15,779 nucleotides of DNA from Oscillospiraceae bacterium (GCA_020025545.1 JAHHRX010000034.1:1-15779), one strand, 5' to 3'; numbered from the stretch's first letter, positions 1-7,726 are shown. Notes: generated by a model not told the origin, from the sequence alone. Made by a program: numbers and translations.

Positions 1-684
1 CCCCTACAGAAGGAGTCCCCGGCCCCTCCCCTGCCGGAAATCCAGCCGGAAATCCAGCCTGTCGAAAAGCTTCCGGCAGAAGAATCCGTTCAGGAAGTTC
101 TGCCCATGCCCGCCCAAATTCCCTGGCGGATGGTAGGAGAGCTTTATCGTACATATATTATAGTAGAACAGGGAGACGACGCATTTCTCATCGACAAGCA
201 CGCCGCTCACGAGCGGATCCTGTTTGAAAAGCTGAAAGCCAATCAGGAATCCATCAGCTCGCAAATGCTGCTGTCCCCCATCCCTGTCCGGCTCAGTGCC
301 GAGGCTGCAGCGGAGCTGCTGAACAATAAAGAAATGCTGGAGGGTCTGGGCTTCTCCATCGACGAATTCGGCGACAATACCATTCTACTGCGGCAGATTC
401 CAATGGATCTGAATCCCGAAGCCGCCGCCGAAGCCGCCGAATCTCTGGCAGCCGACCTGCTTTCCGGACGCCGGGAGAATGGCGACACCGTTCGTGACGA
501 GCTGTTGCATACCGTTGCCTGCAAGGCTGCCATCAAGGCCGGCTGGGTCAGCGATGACAAAGAACTTTTGGCTCTTGTGAAACAGGTTATGGAACGGGAA
601 GATCTCAAATACTGCCCCCATGGCAGACCCATCTGCGTTTCTCTCAGCAAAAAACAGCTGGAAAAACAGTTTAAGCGGACATAA
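1..684 (+). CDS. mutL: DNA mismatch repair protein MutL, C-terminal part (5' end outside window)
   Basis: MutL couples mismatch recognition by MutS to strand incision in DNA mismatch repair. The frame is open from base 1, so only the last 227 codons are present; the N-terminal GHKL ATPase lies upstream. The first ~35 residues are a Pro/Glu-rich linker, followed by the dimerisation/endonuclease domain. Its motifs are all visible: DKHAAHERILFE matches the nicking motif DQHA-x2-E-x4-E (Q to K at position 2), ACKAAIKAG is the ACR-type motif, CPHGRP supplies zinc ligands, and F-K-R closes the protein. This is therefore an endonuclease-type MutL, as expected in bacteria lacking MutH. It is followed 9 bases later by miaA, a common bacterial neighbour pair. 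An internal Met at 106 is not a start. Confident. Confidence 0.97.
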   Translation, partial: PLQKESPAPPLPEIQPEIQPVEKLPAEESVQEVLPMPAQIPWRMVGELYRTYIIVEQGDDAFLIDKHAAHERILFEKLKANQESISSQMLLSPIPVRLSAEAAAELLNNKEMLEGLGFSIDEFGDNTILLRQIPMDLNPEAAAEAAESLAADLLSGRRENGDTVRDELLHTVACKAAIKAGWVSDDKELLALVKQVMEREDLKYCPHGRPICVSLSKKQLEKQFKRT

Positions 685-693
685 GGAGCAGCT

Positions 694-1626
694 ATGGATA
701 AAATTATCTGTGTCGCCGGTCCCACTGCCTCCGGAAAAACCGCCCTTGCGGCGGCCCTTGCCAAATTTACCGACGGCGAGGTGGTTTCCTGCGATTCCAT
801 GCAGATCTACAAAGGCATGGATATCGGCACCGCCAAGCCCAGTGAAGAAGAAAAGCAGGGCATTGTCCACCATATGCTGGATGTAGCAGAGCCATGGGAG
901 GATTTTTCCGTCAGCCGTTACTGCGCTATGGCAACCCCCATTGTAGAGGATATCCTCGCCCGCGGCAAAACGGCCATTATCGCCGGCGGCACCGGGCTTT
1001 ATATGGATGCCCTGATCCGCGGCAACGCCTTTGCCCCCTTCCCTTCTACGGGAATGCGGGAAAAGCTGGAGCAGGAAGCCGATGACCTGGGCATGGAAGC
1101 CATGCTGGAACGGCTCAGAGGCATCGACCCGGATGCCGCCGCCAAGCTCCACCCGGCAGACAGGAAGCGAATCATCCGGGCACTGGAAGTTTACTTTGAA
1201 ACCGGTGAAACCATCACCGCCCACAATCTGAAAACGCAATCCCTTCCGTCCCGTTTTCACCCCCTCTGGCTGGGACTCGATTACCGGCAGCGGAGCGAAT
1301 TATACCAGCGCATCGACCTGCGGGTAGACATCATGCTGGAAATGGGACTGCTGGAAGAAATCAAGTCGCTTCTCAGCCGCGGCATCCCCCAAAAATGCAC
1401 CGCCATGCAGGCCATCGGCTACAAGGAATTTGTGGACGCTCTGGAAGGCAAAATCACCCTTCAGGAGGCCGCCGCTCAGGTTCAGCAATCCTCCCGCCGG
1501 TATGCCAAACGCCAGCTCACATGGTTCCGTCGGAACCCCGATATGCACTGGCTGCTGCGGCAGGGTGCCGACAGCGCGGAAATTTTGGATACCGCCCGAC
1601 GGATTGTTGGGGAAAACGACAATTAA
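694..1626 (+). CDS. miaA: tRNA dimethylallyltransferase MiaA
   Basis: MiaA transfers the dimethylallyl group from DMAPP to N6 of A37 in tRNAs reading UNN codons, the first step of (ms2)i6A synthesis. The 310-residue length is normal. The P-loop GPTASGKT lies at residues 9-16, followed by the CDSMQIYKGMDIGTAKPS segment (residues 33-50) with the catalytic Asp34, and HHMLDV at 59-64. AGGTGLY and the RKRIIRALEVY segment are also typical. ATG at 694 has AAGGAG at 683-688. It lies 9 bases after mutL, so the two are probably co-transcribed. Its likely substrates include the tRNA-Tyr encoded further right (U-starting codons). Nothing is unusual. Confidence 0.97.
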   Translation: MDKIICVAGPTASGKTALAAALAKFTDGEVVSCDSMQIYKGMDIGTAKPSEEEKQGIVHHMLDVAEPWEDFSVSRYCAMATPIVEDILARGKTAIIAGGTGLYMDALIRGNAFAPFPSTGMREKLEQEADDLGMEAMLERLRGIDPDAAAKLHPADRKRIIRALEVYFETGETITAHNLKTQSLPSRFHPLWLGLDYRQRSELYQRIDLRVDIMLEMGLLEEIKSLLSRGIPQKCTAMQAIGYKEFVDALEGKITLQEAAAQVQQSSRRYAKRQLTWFRRNPDMHWLLRQGADSAEILDTARRIVGENDN

Positions 1627-1670
1627 AAATGCTAAGATGTATGTATCCCAAAGAAAGAAGGAATACATAT

Positions 1671-1901
1671 ATGTCTGAATCCATCAATTTACAGGACTCC
1701 ATTCTGAAAGAAGTGCGCCGGGAGCGAATCCCCGTAACGCTCTTTCTTATGAACGGCTTTCAGCTTCGGGGCATCATCACAGGCTTTGACAGCTTTGTTG
1801 TGGTGCTGGTATCGGAGGGCAAGCAGCAGATGATTTACAAGCACGCCATCTCCACCCTTGCTCCCATGAAGAACCTGAAAGCATCGGCAAGCAATCCCTA
1901 A
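1671..1901 (+). CDS. hfq: RNA chaperone Hfq
   Basis: Hfq forms a hexameric Sm-like ring that helps small RNAs pair with mRNAs. The protein has 76 residues, the short form without an extended C-terminal tail usual in Firmicutes. The Sm1 region holds Q8, D9, the PVTLFLMNGFQLRG strand segment (residues 21-34) and GFDSF at 38-42. The Sm2 signature is IYKHAIST (residues 55-62). ATG 1671 is chosen because AAGG lies 9 bases upstream and the protein then begins with the family-typical S-x-N-L-Q-D segment; the same frame is open further upstream but overlaps miaA. The miaA-hfq order is widely conserved. A hairpin terminator follows directly. Confidence 0.96.
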   Translation: MSESINLQDSILKEVRRERIPVTLFLMNGFQLRGIITGFDSFVVVLVSEGKQQMIYKHAISTLAPMKNLKASASNP

Positions 1902-1908
1902 ACACCGG

Positions 1909-1934
1909 GGCGGCGGAGTTCATCCGCCGCCTTT
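1909..1934 (+). terminator. Probable terminator after hfq
   Basis: There is a 9-bp perfect GC-rich stem (GGCGGCGGA 1909-1917 with TCCGCCGCC 1923-1931) and a 5-base loop. Only TTT follows immediately, with more T after a short GC interruption (TTTGTGCGTTTT), so termination may be partial. It sits 8 bases after the hfq stop. Confidence 0.7.
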
Positions 1935-1972
1935 GTGCGTTTTATCATACCGAGACAGACAGAGGTGTAATT

Positions 1973-2683
1973 ATGTCCATATCTGAAAATATTTCCATTA
2001 TCCGCCGGCAGATTGCCGAGGCCGCCGCTGCCGCAGGCCGGGATCCCGCCGACATTCAGCTCTGCGCCGCCACAAAAATGAACGATGCCGAGGCTGTCCG
2101 GCAGGCCGTTGCCGCAGGCATAGACTGCTGCGGTGAAAACCGTGTGCAGGAGCTGACTGCAAAGCTCAGTGAGAATGCCTATCAGGGGGCGCCCGTCCAT
2201 TTTATCGGCCATTTGCAGACCAACAAGGTAAAGCAGGTGGTTGGAAAAGTAGATCTCATCCAGAGTGTTGACAGCTTAAGGCTTCTGAGAGCCATTGATG
2301 CAGAGGCCGCCCGGCAGGGCATCCGTCAGGATATTTTGCTGGAGGTAAATATCAGCAAAGAAGAAACCAAAGGCGGTTTCCCGGCAGAAGACATCCTGCC
2401 TTTGACCGAGAGTTTTTCTGATTTTTCCAATTTGCGGCTTCGCGGACTCATGGCGATCCCCCCAATCTCCCAAAATTCGGGTGATAATCGTAAATTTTTT
2501 CAAGAAATGTATAACCTTTCTGTTGACATAACGGATAAAACAAGCGATAATGTATCCGTGAATATTTTGTCCATGGGAATGTCGGCAGATTTTGCAGATG
2601 CCATCGCCTGCGGCAGCACCATGGTCAGAATCGGCACCGCTATTTTCGGTCGCCGTGATTATACGAAAAAGCATAGCACATGA
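1973..2683 (+). CDS. yggS: YggS/YlmE-family PLP-binding protein (PLP homeostasis)
   Basis: This family (YggS/YlmE/PROSC) binds pyridoxal 5'-phosphate without known catalysis and balances vitamin B6 and amino-acid pools. The 236-residue protein is an alanine-racemase-type TIM barrel without the second domain. The PLP lysine is in CAATK (K35). Other family signatures are GENRVQE (54-60), HFIGHLQTNK, LLEVNIS, RGLMAIPP and, near the C terminus, SMGMSADF followed by GSTMVRIGTAIFG, which forms the phosphate-binding end. It heads the division cluster with sepF immediately behind (25 bases), the classic Firmicutes ylmE-sepF order. A GAGGTG ribosome-binding site precedes ATG 1973. Confidence 0.95.
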   Translation: MSISENISIIRRQIAEAAAAAGRDPADIQLCAATKMNDAEAVRQAVAAGIDCCGENRVQELTAKLSENAYQGAPVHFIGHLQTNKVKQVVGKVDLIQSVDSLRLLRAIDAEAARQGIRQDILLEVNISKEETKGGFPAEDILPLTESFSDFSNLRLRGLMAIPPISQNSGDNRKFFQEMYNLSVDITDKTSDNVSVNILSMGMSADFADAIACGSTMVRIGTAIFGRRDYTKKHST

Positions 2684-2708
2684 TGGAAATATACAGGAGG
2701 ATTCAACT

Positions 2709-3221
2709 ATGAGCTTTTGGGACAATGTGAAGAAGTTTGCACAGCCGTACTCCGATGATGAGTACGATGATTATGATGACGATGACACCATGGACGCCTA
2801 CGAAGATGAGCAGGAAGCGCCCGCTCCCCGTCAGCGCCGCGCCCCGGCTTTCAGCGTCTCTGCCGATGATACCGGCTCCGCTTTCGGTGCATCTGCTTCT
2901 TCCAGCGTTTCTTCTGATTTTAGCAGCAAGGTTGTAACCATGGGCAACAAGCAGGAGGTGGTTCTCTTCCACCCCAGCAACTTTAACGATACCTCTAAGG
3001 CCGCAGATCATCTGCGCAGCAAGAAGGCTGTTATCGTGAACATGGAAAATGTCGATAAGGCTATGGCCCGCCGGGTTGTGGATTTTCTGTCCGGCTGCGC
3101 CTACGCTGTAGACGGCAAGGTCAAGAAGGTTGCCCAGTCTACATATCTTTTCTGCCCCCACAATATGGATGTGGTTGGTGACCTTGAGAATCTTCAGAGC
3201 GAGGTCGAGAGCTACGTTTAA
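2709..3221 (+). CDS. sepF: Cell division protein SepF
   Basis: SepF tethers FtsZ to the membrane and bundles its filaments during septation. The 170-residue product has three parts. An N-terminal amphipathic stretch (MSFWDNVKKF) would be the membrane anchor. A low-complexity linker of about 65 residues is rich in Asp/Glu, then Ser/Ala. The SepF/DUF552 core spans about 75-170: VVLFHPSNFNDTSKAADHL, KAVIVNMENVDKAMARRVVDFLSGCAYAVDG and STYLFCP are all typical. ATG 2709 follows AGGAGG at about 2696-2701. An upstream in-frame ATG would overlap yggS and has no ribosome-binding site. Probably co-transcribed with yggS and divIVA. Confidence 0.96.
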   Translation: MSFWDNVKKFAQPYSDDEYDDYDDDDTMDAYEDEQEAPAPRQRRAPAFSVSADDTGSAFGASASSSVSSDFSSKVVTMGNKQEVVLFHPSNFNDTSKAADHLRSKKAVIVNMENVDKAMARRVVDFLSGCAYAVDGKVKKVAQSTYLFCPHNMDVVGDLENLQSEVESYV

Positions 3222-3249
3222 TGCTCCCGAGGAAAGGATGTAAGAAAAT

Positions 3250-3933
3250 ATGATTACACCGCAGCAAATTGAAGAAATTGCTTTCAGCCGTGCTACCTTC
3301 GGCGGTTATGATATGCAGGCCGTGGACGCAGTCCTTGAGCCGCTCACCGAAGACTATGTGACTCTCTATAAAGAAAACGCTTTGCTTAAGAGCAAAATGC
3401 GTGTGCTTGTGGCCAAGCTGGAAGAATATCGCAGCAACGAAGCCAGCATGAAGGATGCCATTGTAAATGCCCAGAAGACCTGCGACGCAATGGTCAAGGA
3501 TGCCGAGGCAAAATGCACCCAGATGCTCAGCGAGGCCAATGACATCGCCACCCAGAACACCAAGAACGCCGACGCCATGATCGAAGCCGAAAACGAGCGC
3601 GTGGAGCAGGCCCGCCGTGCAGCCGCCGATAAGATTGACGAGCTCACCCGGCAGCTTAACTCCTGCATCCAGGCTCTGCAGCGAATCAAGAGCGCCAACG
3701 CTCCCGCCCCCCAGAAGCGCAGCGCCCTGTTTGACTATGACAGCCAGCCCGATGCCGAGCCTGTGGACACCACCGATGCCGTGGCAGATGAGATTGCTTC
3801 CAATCTGGAAGCCTTGGTCGGCACCACCGATGATCCCGCTCCCACCGTGGAAGCAAAGCATCCCGCTTCCGACACCACCAGCAAGTTTGCAAATCTGCAG
3901 TTTGGCCGGAATTACGATCCCAACCACCGCTGA
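3250..3933 (+). CDS. divIVA: DivIVA-family cell division/polarity protein
   Basis: DivIVA senses negatively curved membrane at poles and septa and recruits division or cell-wall proteins. The product has 227 residues. The conserved N-terminal domain is present as ITPQQIEEIAFSRATFGGYDMQAVDAVLE (residues 2-30), with the FGGYD..AVD signature and the downstream Y..L. Heptad-rich coiled coil runs from about 35 to 155 (many Ala/Glu/Lys/Met). The C-terminal third is Pro/Asp/Ala-rich and probably disordered. It lies 28 bases after sepF. In Bacillus and many relatives ylmG and ylmH sit between these genes; both are missing here. The T-box leader of ileS begins almost directly after the stop. Confidence 0.9.
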   Translation: MITPQQIEEIAFSRATFGGYDMQAVDAVLEPLTEDYVTLYKENALLKSKMRVLVAKLEEYRSNEASMKDAIVNAQKTCDAMVKDAEAKCTQMLSEANDIATQNTKNADAMIEAENERVEQARRAAADKIDELTRQLNSCIQALQRIKSANAPAPQKRSALFDYDSQPDAEPVDTTDAVADEIASNLEALVGTTDDPAPTVEAKHPASDTTSKFANLQFGRNYDPNHR

Positions 3934-3957
3934 TTTCTGCTTAACTTTATATGTATA

Positions 3958-4205
3958 GCGTTGACGAGGACAAGTGCCTGTTGTCTCCGGCCTTCAGAGA
4001 GCTGCCATTTGGTGAGAGGCAGCGGCTGCCGGCAGAGCATATCCCCTCCGAGCTGCGCACCGAACCCTTTTGGCAGTAGACTGCGCCGGCTTCCGCCCGA
4101 TACAGCGGTTTCGAGTGCCGAGTTTCTCGGAACAAGAGTGGTACCGCAGAGGTATAATTACGCCTTTGTCTCTTATTTTTTAGGGACAAAGGCGTTCTCT
4201 TTTAC
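3958..4205 (+). promoter_or_regulatory. T-box leader (isoleucine specific) of ileS
   Basis: T-box RNAs bind uncharged tRNA and allow transcription of aminoacyl-tRNA synthetase genes when the amino acid is scarce. The hallmark AAGAGTGGTACCGCAG (4134-4149) is present, followed by an intrinsic terminator. Stem I includes the GCTGCC/GGCAGC apical hairpin (about 4001-4025). The specifier region GCATATCCCCTCCGAGCTGC contains AUC at 4041-4043, an Ile codon; AUA in an overlapping register is also Ile. ACAA before the T-box can pair with TTGT inside the terminator stem to form the antiterminator. The downstream gene is ileS, which confirms the specificity. No clear promoter was seen in the short gap after divIVA. 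Confidence 0.95.
4160..4203 (+). terminator. T-box-controlled intrinsic terminator before ileS
   Basis: The strong stem ACGCCTTTGTCTC (4160-4172) pairs with GGGACAAAGGCGT (4183-4195), followed by TCTCTTTT. The 5' arm overlaps the antiterminator partner of the T-box, so the two structures are mutually exclusive. Confidence 0.93.
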
Positions 4206-4234
4206 AAGATTTTTATAATGGAGGCTTATTTCCA

Positions 4235-7024
4235 ATGGACTACAAAAACACGATCATTACCCCAAAGACCGACTTTCCCATGAAGGCCGGTCTGCCTGCC
4301 CGGGAGCCGGGTATGCTGGAAAAATGGCAGGAGCAGGATCTCTACAACGCCATGCTGGAAAAGAACAAGGATCTGCCCCCCTTCGTTCTGCATGACGGCC
4401 CTCCCTTTTCCAACGGCAACATCCACATGGGTCACGCCCTCAACAAGACCCTTAAGGATTTCATTATCCGCAGCCATGCCATGATGGGCTACTACACCCC
4501 CTATGTTCCCGGCTGGGACAACCACGGTATGCCCATTGAATCCGCAATCATTAAGAAAAACAAGATCAACCGCAAGGCTATGCCCATCCCCGAATTCCGC
4601 AATGCCTGTGCAGAATTTGCCGAGGATTACATTCAGCGCCAGATGGCAGGCTTTAAGCGGCTGGGTGTCGTGGGCGACTGGGAGCATCCCTACCGCACCA
4701 TGGACAAGCACTTTGAATCCGAGGAAATCAAGGTTTTCGGTGCTATGTATAAAAAAGGCTACATCTACAAGGGCCTGAAGCCCGTGTACTGGTGCCCCAA
4801 GGACGAAACCGCTCTTGCAGAAGCCGAAATCGAGTATCAGGACGATCCGTGTACCTCCGTTTATGTGAAATTCCCCATAAAGGACGATCTGGGCAAGCTC
4901 AGCGAGTTTGACAAGTCCAAAATGTTCTTTGTGATCTGGACCACCACCATCTGGACTCTCCCCGGCAACATGGGTATCTGCCTGCATCCCCGGGACACCT
5001 ATGTGCTGGTGAAGGCCGAAAACGGCGAGACCTATATCATGGCCGAGGCTTTGATGGATAAGACCATGAAGATTGGCGGTTTTGAAAATTACGAGGTCCT
5101 GGCCCGCTATCCCGGTCAGTTCTTTGAGAATATGCTGGCACAGCATCCCTTCCTCGATAAGACCTCCCGCCTTGTGAATGCAGAATATGTCACCATGGAT
5201 TCCGGTACGGGCTGTGTCCACACCGCCCCCGGCTTTGGTGCCGACGACTATAAGACCTGTATGCGCTACGGCATGGATCTGGTGGTTCCGGTGGACGATC
5301 AGGGCCGCCACACCGACTACGCCGGTAAATACGCCGGTCTTAAGACCGACGAGTCTAACCCCATCATTCTGGAGGATATGCGCCAGAGCGGCATGCTCTT
5401 TGCCTCTGAGGAGATCGTGCACTCCTATCCCCATTGCTGGCGCTGTAAGTCCCCCATCATCTTCCGTGCAACTCCCCAGTGGTTCTGCTCCGTGGAATCC
5501 TTCAAGGATCGTGCGGCAGAAGCCTGCCACGGCCTCAAGTGGCTCCCTGCATGGGGTGAAGACCGGATGGTCAGCATGATCGAGGAGCGCGCCGACTGGT
5601 GTATCTCCCGTCAGCGCCGCTGGGGTCTGCCTATTCCCGTATTCTACTGCAAGGAGTGCGGCAAGCCCATCTGCACCGACGAGACCATCTCCCATATCTC
5701 CAGACTCTTTGACGAGTACGGCTCCAATATTTGGTTTGAAAAGGACGCTTCCGAACTGATCCCCGAGGGTCTGGTATGTCCCCACTGCGGCAAGGCCCAC
5801 GGATTCGAAAAGGAAACCGACACGCTGGACGGCTGGTTCGATTCCGGCTCCACGCATTACGCTTCCCTGCGTAAGCGCACGCCCGAGCTGTGGCCCGCAG
5901 ATGTGTATCTGGAAGGTGCCGATCAGTACCGTGGCTGGTTCCAGTCCTCTCTGCTGACCAGCGTAGGCGCTCTGGATCAGGGTGCTCCCTTCAAGCAGGT
6001 GCTGACCCACGGCTGGGTTGTAGACGGTCAGGGCCGTGCCATGCACAAGAGCCTCGGTAACGGCGTAGATCCTGCCGATCTCATCAAGGATTTCGGTGCT
6101 GATATCGTTCGTCTGTGGGCAGGCTCCGCCGATTACCATGCAGATGTACGCTGCTCCAAGGAAATCATCAAGCAGCTGAGTCAGAACTACCTGAAGTTCC
6201 GTAACACTGCCCGTTACTGTCTGGGCAATCTCAAGGACTTCGATCCGAACCACCTTCTGCCTGTAGATCAGCTGGAAGAACTGGATCGCTGGGCACTCAC
6301 CAAGCTCAATGAGCTGGTTGCCGTCTGCCGAAAGGCTTACAATGACTACGAGTTCCATATCGTTGCGCACGAAATCAACGATTTCTGCGTTGTGGAGCTG
6401 TCCAGCTTCTATCTGGATATCATCAAGGATCGTCTCTACTGTGAGGAGGCCGGCGGCAGCCGCCGCCGCTCCGCGCAAACAGCCCTGTATCTGATCCTCG
6501 ATGCTCTCGCAAAGCTGTTTGCCCCCATTCTGGCATTCACCTGCGACGAAATCTGGCAGGCTATGCCCCATCGTGACAATGACGATACCCGCAACATCCT
6601 GCTGAATCAGATGCCGCAGGACTTCGATGCCTATGCACTGGATCCGGATACCATGGCGAAGTGGGATTCCATCGTGAAGCTTCGCCAGGATGTCAACGGC
6701 ATTCTGGAAAAAGCCCGTGCGGACAAGCGGATCGGCAAGGCTCTGGAGGCCCATGTGAGCCTGCAGGGCAGTGATGCGCTGAAGGCAGCATGTGAGGGCC
6801 TGAATCTTGCAGAGATCTTCATCGTTTCCTCCTGTGCCTGGGAGACCGCTCCCGAAGGCGCCGAAACCGGTTCCGGAGATAACTTCCCCCAGCTTACCAT
6901 CGGTGTTACTGAGGCAAAGGGTACCAAGTGCCCCCGCTGCTGGATGCACTCCGAGGAGGCCGACGAAAACGGCCTTTGCAAGCGCTGCGCAGCTGTGGTT
7001 GCCAAACTGGATGTGGAAATCTAA
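4235..7024 (+). CDS. ileS: Isoleucyl-tRNA synthetase IleS
   Basis: Class Ia synthetase that charges tRNA-Ile, with an editing domain that removes mischarged valine. The 929-residue length is typical of the bacterial type. The HIGH motif appears as NIHMGHA (residues 62-68). The CP1 editing domain follows, with WTTTIWTLPGN and the SGTGCVHTAPGFG-type loop. The second signature is AMHKS (602-606) instead of KMSKS, followed by the usual LGNG. The C-terminal zinc finger CPRC...CKRC supplies C899, C902, C915 and C918. ATG 4235 follows GGAGG near 4220. The gene is controlled by the isoleucine T-box and ends at its own terminator. lspA, a frequent downstream partner elsewhere, is not here. Confidence 0.97.
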   Translation: MDYKNTIITPKTDFPMKAGLPAREPGMLEKWQEQDLYNAMLEKNKDLPPFVLHDGPPFSNGNIHMGHALNKTLKDFIIRSHAMMGYYTPYVPGWDNHGMPIESAIIKKNKINRKAMPIPEFRNACAEFAEDYIQRQMAGFKRLGVVGDWEHPYRTMDKHFESEEIKVFGAMYKKGYIYKGLKPVYWCPKDETALAEAEIEYQDDPCTSVYVKFPIKDDLGKLSEFDKSKMFFVIWTTTIWTLPGNMGICLHPRDTYVLVKAENGETYIMAEALMDKTMKIGGFENYEVLARYPGQFFENMLAQHPFLDKTSRLVNAEYVTMDSGTGCVHTAPGFGADDYKTCMRYGMDLVVPVDDQGRHTDYAGKYAGLKTDESNPIILEDMRQSGMLFASEEIVHSYPHCWRCKSPIIFRATPQWFCSVESFKDRAAEACHGLKWLPAWGEDRMVSMIEERADWCISRQRRWGLPIPVFYCKECGKPICTDETISHISRLFDEYGSNIWFEKDASELIPEGLVCPHCGKAHGFEKETDTLDGWFDSGSTHYASLRKRTPELWPADVYLEGADQYRGWFQSSLLTSVGALDQGAPFKQVLTHGWVVDGQGRAMHKSLGNGVDPADLIKDFGADIVRLWAGSADYHADVRCSKEIIKQLSQNYLKFRNTARYCLGNLKDFDPNHLLPVDQLEELDRWALTKLNELVAVCRKAYNDYEFHIVAHEINDFCVVELSSFYLDIIKDRLYCEEAGGSRRRSAQTALYLILDALAKLFAPILAFTCDEIWQAMPHRDNDDTRNILLNQMPQDFDAYALDPDTMAKWDSIVKLRQDVNGILEKARADKRIGKALEAHVSLQGSDALKAACEGLNLAEIFIVSSCAWETAPEGAETGSGDNFPQLTIGVTEAKGTKCPRCWMHSEEADENGLCKRCAAVVAKLDVEI

Positions 7025-7033
7025 CGAATATAA

Positions 7034-7064
7034 GGGAGCGATCCGTCGCTCCCTTTTTTCTTTT
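7034..7064 (+). terminator. Intrinsic terminator of ileS
   Basis: The perfect 8-bp stem GGGAGCGA (7034-7041) / TCGCTCCC (7046-7053) has loop TCCG and a T-rich tail TTTTTTCTTTT. It ends the ileS transcript just upstream of the tRNA promoter. Confidence 0.95.
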
Positions 7065-7083
7065 GTAAATTGCAAAAAAAGAC

Positions 7084-7112
7084 TTGACAAAACGCCGCAA
7101 CATCGTTATAAT
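7084..7112 (+). promoter_or_regulatory. Consensus sigma-70-type promoter of the tRNA unit
   Basis: Perfect -35 TTGACA (7084-7089), 17-bp spacer and perfect -10 TATAAT (7107-7112). Transcription would start near 7119, about 14 bases before tRNA-Thr, as expected for a strong stable-RNA promoter. Confidence 0.95.
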
Positions 7113-7132
7113 ATGCATGTTCTGTTTGAGCC

Positions 7133-7208
7133 GCCGGTATAGCTCAGTTGGTAGAGCAGCTGATTTGTAATCAGCAGGTCGGGGGTTCGAGTCCGTCTAC
7201 CGGCTCCA
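7133..7208 (+). tRNA. tRNA-Thr (anticodon UGU)
   Basis: A 76-base cloverleaf. Acceptor arm GCCGGTA (7133-7139) pairs with TACCGGC (7198-7204), discriminator T, encoded CCA at 7206-7208. The D-loop carries AGCTCAGTTGGTAGAGC. Anticodon stem GCTGA/TCAGC encloses loop TTTGTAA with anticodon TGT (7166-7168), reading ACA and probably other Thr codons. The T arm carries GTTCGAGTC. Confidence 0.97.
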
Positions 7209-7228
7209 TTCAGACAGCAATTGAATAT

Positions 7229-7313
7229 GGGGGAGTTCCCGAGTGGCCAAAGGGGACAGACTGTAAATCTGCTGCGTATCGCTTCGATGGTTCGAATCCG
7301 TCCTCCCCCACCA
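7229..7313 (+). tRNA. tRNA-Tyr (anticodon GUA)
   Basis: An 85-base class II tRNA with a long variable arm. Acceptor GGGGGAG (7229-7235) pairs with CTCCCCC (7303-7309), discriminator A, encoded CCA 7311-7313. Anticodon loop CTGTAAA gives GTA (7263-7265), Tyr. The outermost anticodon-stem pair is an A-C mismatch (7256/7272), where the E. coli Tyr tRNA has G-C. The gap to tRNA-Thr is only 20 bases, so they are co-transcribed. A protein frame running through it is spurious. Confidence 0.97.
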
Positions 7314-7318
7314 GATTA

Positions 7319-7351
7319 TGTGCCTGATTTTACTGTCAGGCACATTTTTTT
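7319..7351 (+). terminator. Intrinsic terminator of the tRNA unit
   Basis: The perfect 9-bp stem TGTGCCTGA (7319-7327) / TCAGGCACA (7336-7344) has an 8-base loop and seven T (7345-7351). It begins 6 bases after the tRNA-Tyr CCA end. Confidence 0.95.
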
Positions 7352-7440
7352 AGTATTCATGCGGGTTTGCGGGCTTTTTTCCGTTCCAAAAAAAGGATTG
7401 GTGTCCCATTACTGTCATCCCCGTTTTCAGAGATATCTGC

Positions 7441-7475
7441 AGTCAAGACCACCGGCTGAGCCGGTGGTCTTGACT
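7441..7475. repeat. Perfect 16-bp inverted repeat with TGA loop
   Basis: AGTCAAGACCACCGGC (7441-7456) and its exact complement (7460-7475) flank TGA. It would make a very stable hairpin. It is followed by TTAAGG rather than a T-run, so it is not a normal terminator for rightward transcription. Candidates are a remnant end of an IS200/IS605-type element, a REP-like repeat, or a bidirectional terminator. The identity is unproven. Confidence 0.75.
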
Positions 7476-7513
7476 TAAGGTTGTCTCCTTTATTTTCCAT
7501 CTGCAATTTGGCA

Positions 7514-7711
7514 ATGTCGTTCATAGATAAGCATGTCGATGCAATTGCTCTAATGAATGGGTATACTGATTTTGGAAATGTAGCGCGATTTGCAGGGAAA
7601 CAGGGAGAAAAAGAAAATGCTTTCTGGCGCTGCTGCTGGTTTCAAGTAAAGATTTTAAATTGCTATATTTCATTCAGTCACCCTTTGCTATCTTTCCCGC
7701 TTCAAACGTAA
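7514..7711 (+). other. Possible small ORF or gene remnant, 65 codons
   Basis: The frame starts with ATG at 7514 and reads MSFIDKHVDAIALMNGYTDF and on, ending at 7711. There is no ribosome-binding site before this ATG, no promoter was seen, and I recognise no family. The first half has ordinary protein-like composition; the end (CYISFSHPLLSFPLQT) does not. It may be a remnant of a longer broken gene or chance. Low confidence. Confidence 0.2.
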
Positions 7712-7726
7712 AAAATCCAGAGGCAC

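Larger units (their letters stand above)
7352..7726. other. Gene-poor junction between housekeeping and accessory blocks
   Basis: 375 bases with no convincing gene. It holds a perfect 16-bp inverted repeat (described separately), a stretch of A and T runs, and one weak open frame at 7514-7711. Base composition is AT-richer than the genes to the left. It could be a scar of insertion or deletion next to the tRNA genes. No duplicated tRNA 3' end (att site) was seen in the window. Confidence 0.5.

Noticed and set aside
3139..3927. 262-codon minus-strand frame opposite divIVA
   Set aside because: Antisense shadow of a recognised coiled-coil gene; no start signals or family motifs.
4226..7090. 954-codon open frame on the minus strand opposite ileS
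   Set aside because: Exact shadow of the well-supported ileS gene, low-complexity Gly/Ile/Val-rich product without domains or ribosome-binding site. It arises from codon bias.
7441..7475. Second intrinsic terminator for the tRNA unit
   Set aside because: The stem is perfect but no T-run follows on the plus strand, and a strong terminator already ends the tRNA unit at 7351.
7221..7478. 85-codon frame MNMGEFPSGQRG... on the plus strand
   Set aside because: It reads through tRNA-Tyr and the tRNA terminator; the similarity of the first residues to known false proteins comes from the tRNA sequence.
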